A stretch of DNA of 64,000 nucleotides from Persephonella sp. IF05-L8 (GTDB taxonomy: Bacteria > Aquificota > Aquificia > Aquificales > Hydrogenothermaceae), in the NCBI RefSeq assembly GCF_000703045.1, contig NZ_JNLJ01000001.1:62001-126000 (forward strand), read 5' to 3'. Made by a program: the position numbers and the translations under genes. Below are positions 63,439 to 64,000 of the stretch, piece after piece; position 1 is the stretch's first letter, and the number at the start of each line of letters is the position of its first letter. The notes beneath the pieces are model-generated. The model did not search any database. It was given only the letters and a program-made list of their open reading frames with translations, and was not told the DNA's origin.

Positions 63439-64000
63439 TTAGAAGCCCATATCTCCCATTCCTTCCATTCCTGCTGCTGGGTTTTTCTCTTCTTTTTCTG
63501 GAATTTCAGCAACAAGTGCTTCAGCTGTGAGCATTGTTCCAGCTACAGATGCAGCATTCTGGATAGCTGTTCTTACAACTTTAGTTGGGTCTATGATACC
63601 AGCCTCAATCATATCTACATATTCGCCTGTAGCTGCGTTGAAACCATAGTTTATATTGTCATTTGCTTTAACTTTTTCTATAACAACAGAGCCTTCAAAT
63701 CCTGCGTTGTTGGCAATTTGTTTTAATGGAACTTGAGCAGCTTTTCTGATTATATCAATTCCCCATTGTTTGTCTGGGTTTTCATCTTTAAGTTCGCAAA
63801 GTGCTTTAGCAGCTCTGAGAAGTGCTACTCCACCACCTGGAACAATTCCCTCTTCAACAGCTGCTTTTGTAGCGTGAACAGCGTCATCAACTCTGTCTTT
63901 TTTCTCTTTAAGTTCTGCTTCTGTAGCAGCTCCAACTTTTATGATAGCTACTCCACCAGCAAGTTTAGCAAGTCTTTCTTGGAGTTTTTCTTTGTCATAC
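63439..64000 (-). CDS. groL: chaperonin GroEL, C-terminal part (cut by window edge)
   Basis: About 186 codons to the TAA at 63439-63441; the start lies beyond the right edge. Visible signatures: [82 protein letters not shown] and [17 protein letters not shown], ending in the Gly-Met-rich tail [10 protein letters not shown]. The cytoplasmic folding machine, with a strong terminator after it. Confidence 0.97.
   Translation of the reverse strand, partial: YDKEKLQERLAKLAGGVAIIKVGAATEAELKEKKDRVDDAVHATKAAVEEGIVPGGGVALLRAAKALCELKDENPDKQWGIDIIRKAAQVPLKQIANNAGFEGSVVIEKVKANDNINYGFNAATGEYVDMIEAGIIDPTKVVRTAIQNAASVAGTMLTAEALVAEIPEKEEKNPAAGMEGMGDMGF

Overview
The window reads as a chromosomal core region of a thermophilic, Gram-negative, chemolithotroph-type bacterium of the phylum Aquificota, most likely Hydrogenothermaceae (Persephonella-like). 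This is an inference from gene content: low-GC, Lys/Glu-rich proteins; one MotA with two MotB paralogs, as known in Aquifex; two small porins with near-identical signal peptides; a MagIII-like glycosylase; heptose/LPS genes; MEP-pathway isoprenoid genes; RNase Y. No database search was possible. Genes are tightly packed, with many 1-4 base overlaps, and no insertion sequence, prophage or CRISPR array is visible.

Layout. 1-4.5 kb (minus): the first codons of a gene leaving the window, a Bcp peroxiredoxin, a secreted FG-GAP/VCBS-repeat protein with a beta-rich C-terminal half, a divergent tyrosine recombinase, and HisIE. 4.6-12.3 kb: dxs (plus), then a minus-strand run of M20 amidohydrolase, GT9 heptosyltransferase, accA, a Na/Ca exchanger-type carrier and ribosomal protein S1. 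12.5-18.3 kb: a small secreted protein, motB-motB-motA with a PilZ protein, ispH, plsC and a MagIII-like glycosylase. 18.4-20.2 kb (plus): yebC-ruvC-rdgB. 20.2-23.1 kb (minus): an MBOAT acyltransferase with two SGNH proteins, probably a surface-glycan acetylation module. 23.3-29.8 kb (plus): rpmI-rplT-pheS-pheT, a structured RNA read as 6S RNA, fau and rny.

29.9-33.1 kb (plus): amt, ymdB-like phosphodiesterase and an EAL-HDOD protein; 33.1-36.6 kb (minus) metH. 36.7-37.8 kb (plus): speH with an upstream small ORF, then a flavin-type oxidase whose ribosome binding site and start codon lie in a 13-base inverted repeat. 37.8-43.4 kb: Tll0287-like haem protein, phosphoribosyltransferase and HerA (minus); MFS carrier and TPR protein (plus); gmhA (minus). 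43.5-51.4 kb: tRNA-Ser (plus), then a long minus-strand series read in transcription order as accC, MBL hydrolase, nfo, tRNA-Arg, polyprenyl synthase, panD, LysM transglycosylase, ispG, an unknown gene and argB. 51.5-56.6 kb (plus): pilB-pilT-pilC-mnmA. 56.6-64 kb (minus): a tRNA nucleotidyltransferase gene interrupted by a -1 frameshift at an A9 run, a heptad-repeat membrane protein, two porins around a small Cys-containing ORF, glnB-amt, and the 3' part of groL.

How the parts fit. Envelope building is served by heptose synthesis (gmhA, GT9), fatty acid and phospholipid synthesis (accA, accC, plsC), isoprenoids (dxs, ispG, ispH, polyprenyl synthase), peptidoglycan turnover and glycan O-acylation. 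Surface motility has both a flagellar stator and a type IV pilus motor, with c-di-GMP-type proteins (PilZ, degenerate EAL-HDOD). Nitrogen sensing is served by glnB plus two amt genes.

The most notable points are the frameshifted nucleotidyltransferase (canonical A AAA AAG heptamer inside A9, splitting an HD domain), two hairpins that would cover ribosome binding sites (fau, flavin oxidase gene), a small ORF with a strong Shine-Dalgarno sequence overlapping speH, an nfo stop codon supplied by a tRNA gene, and the FG-GAP protein with a possible pore-forming C-terminal half.
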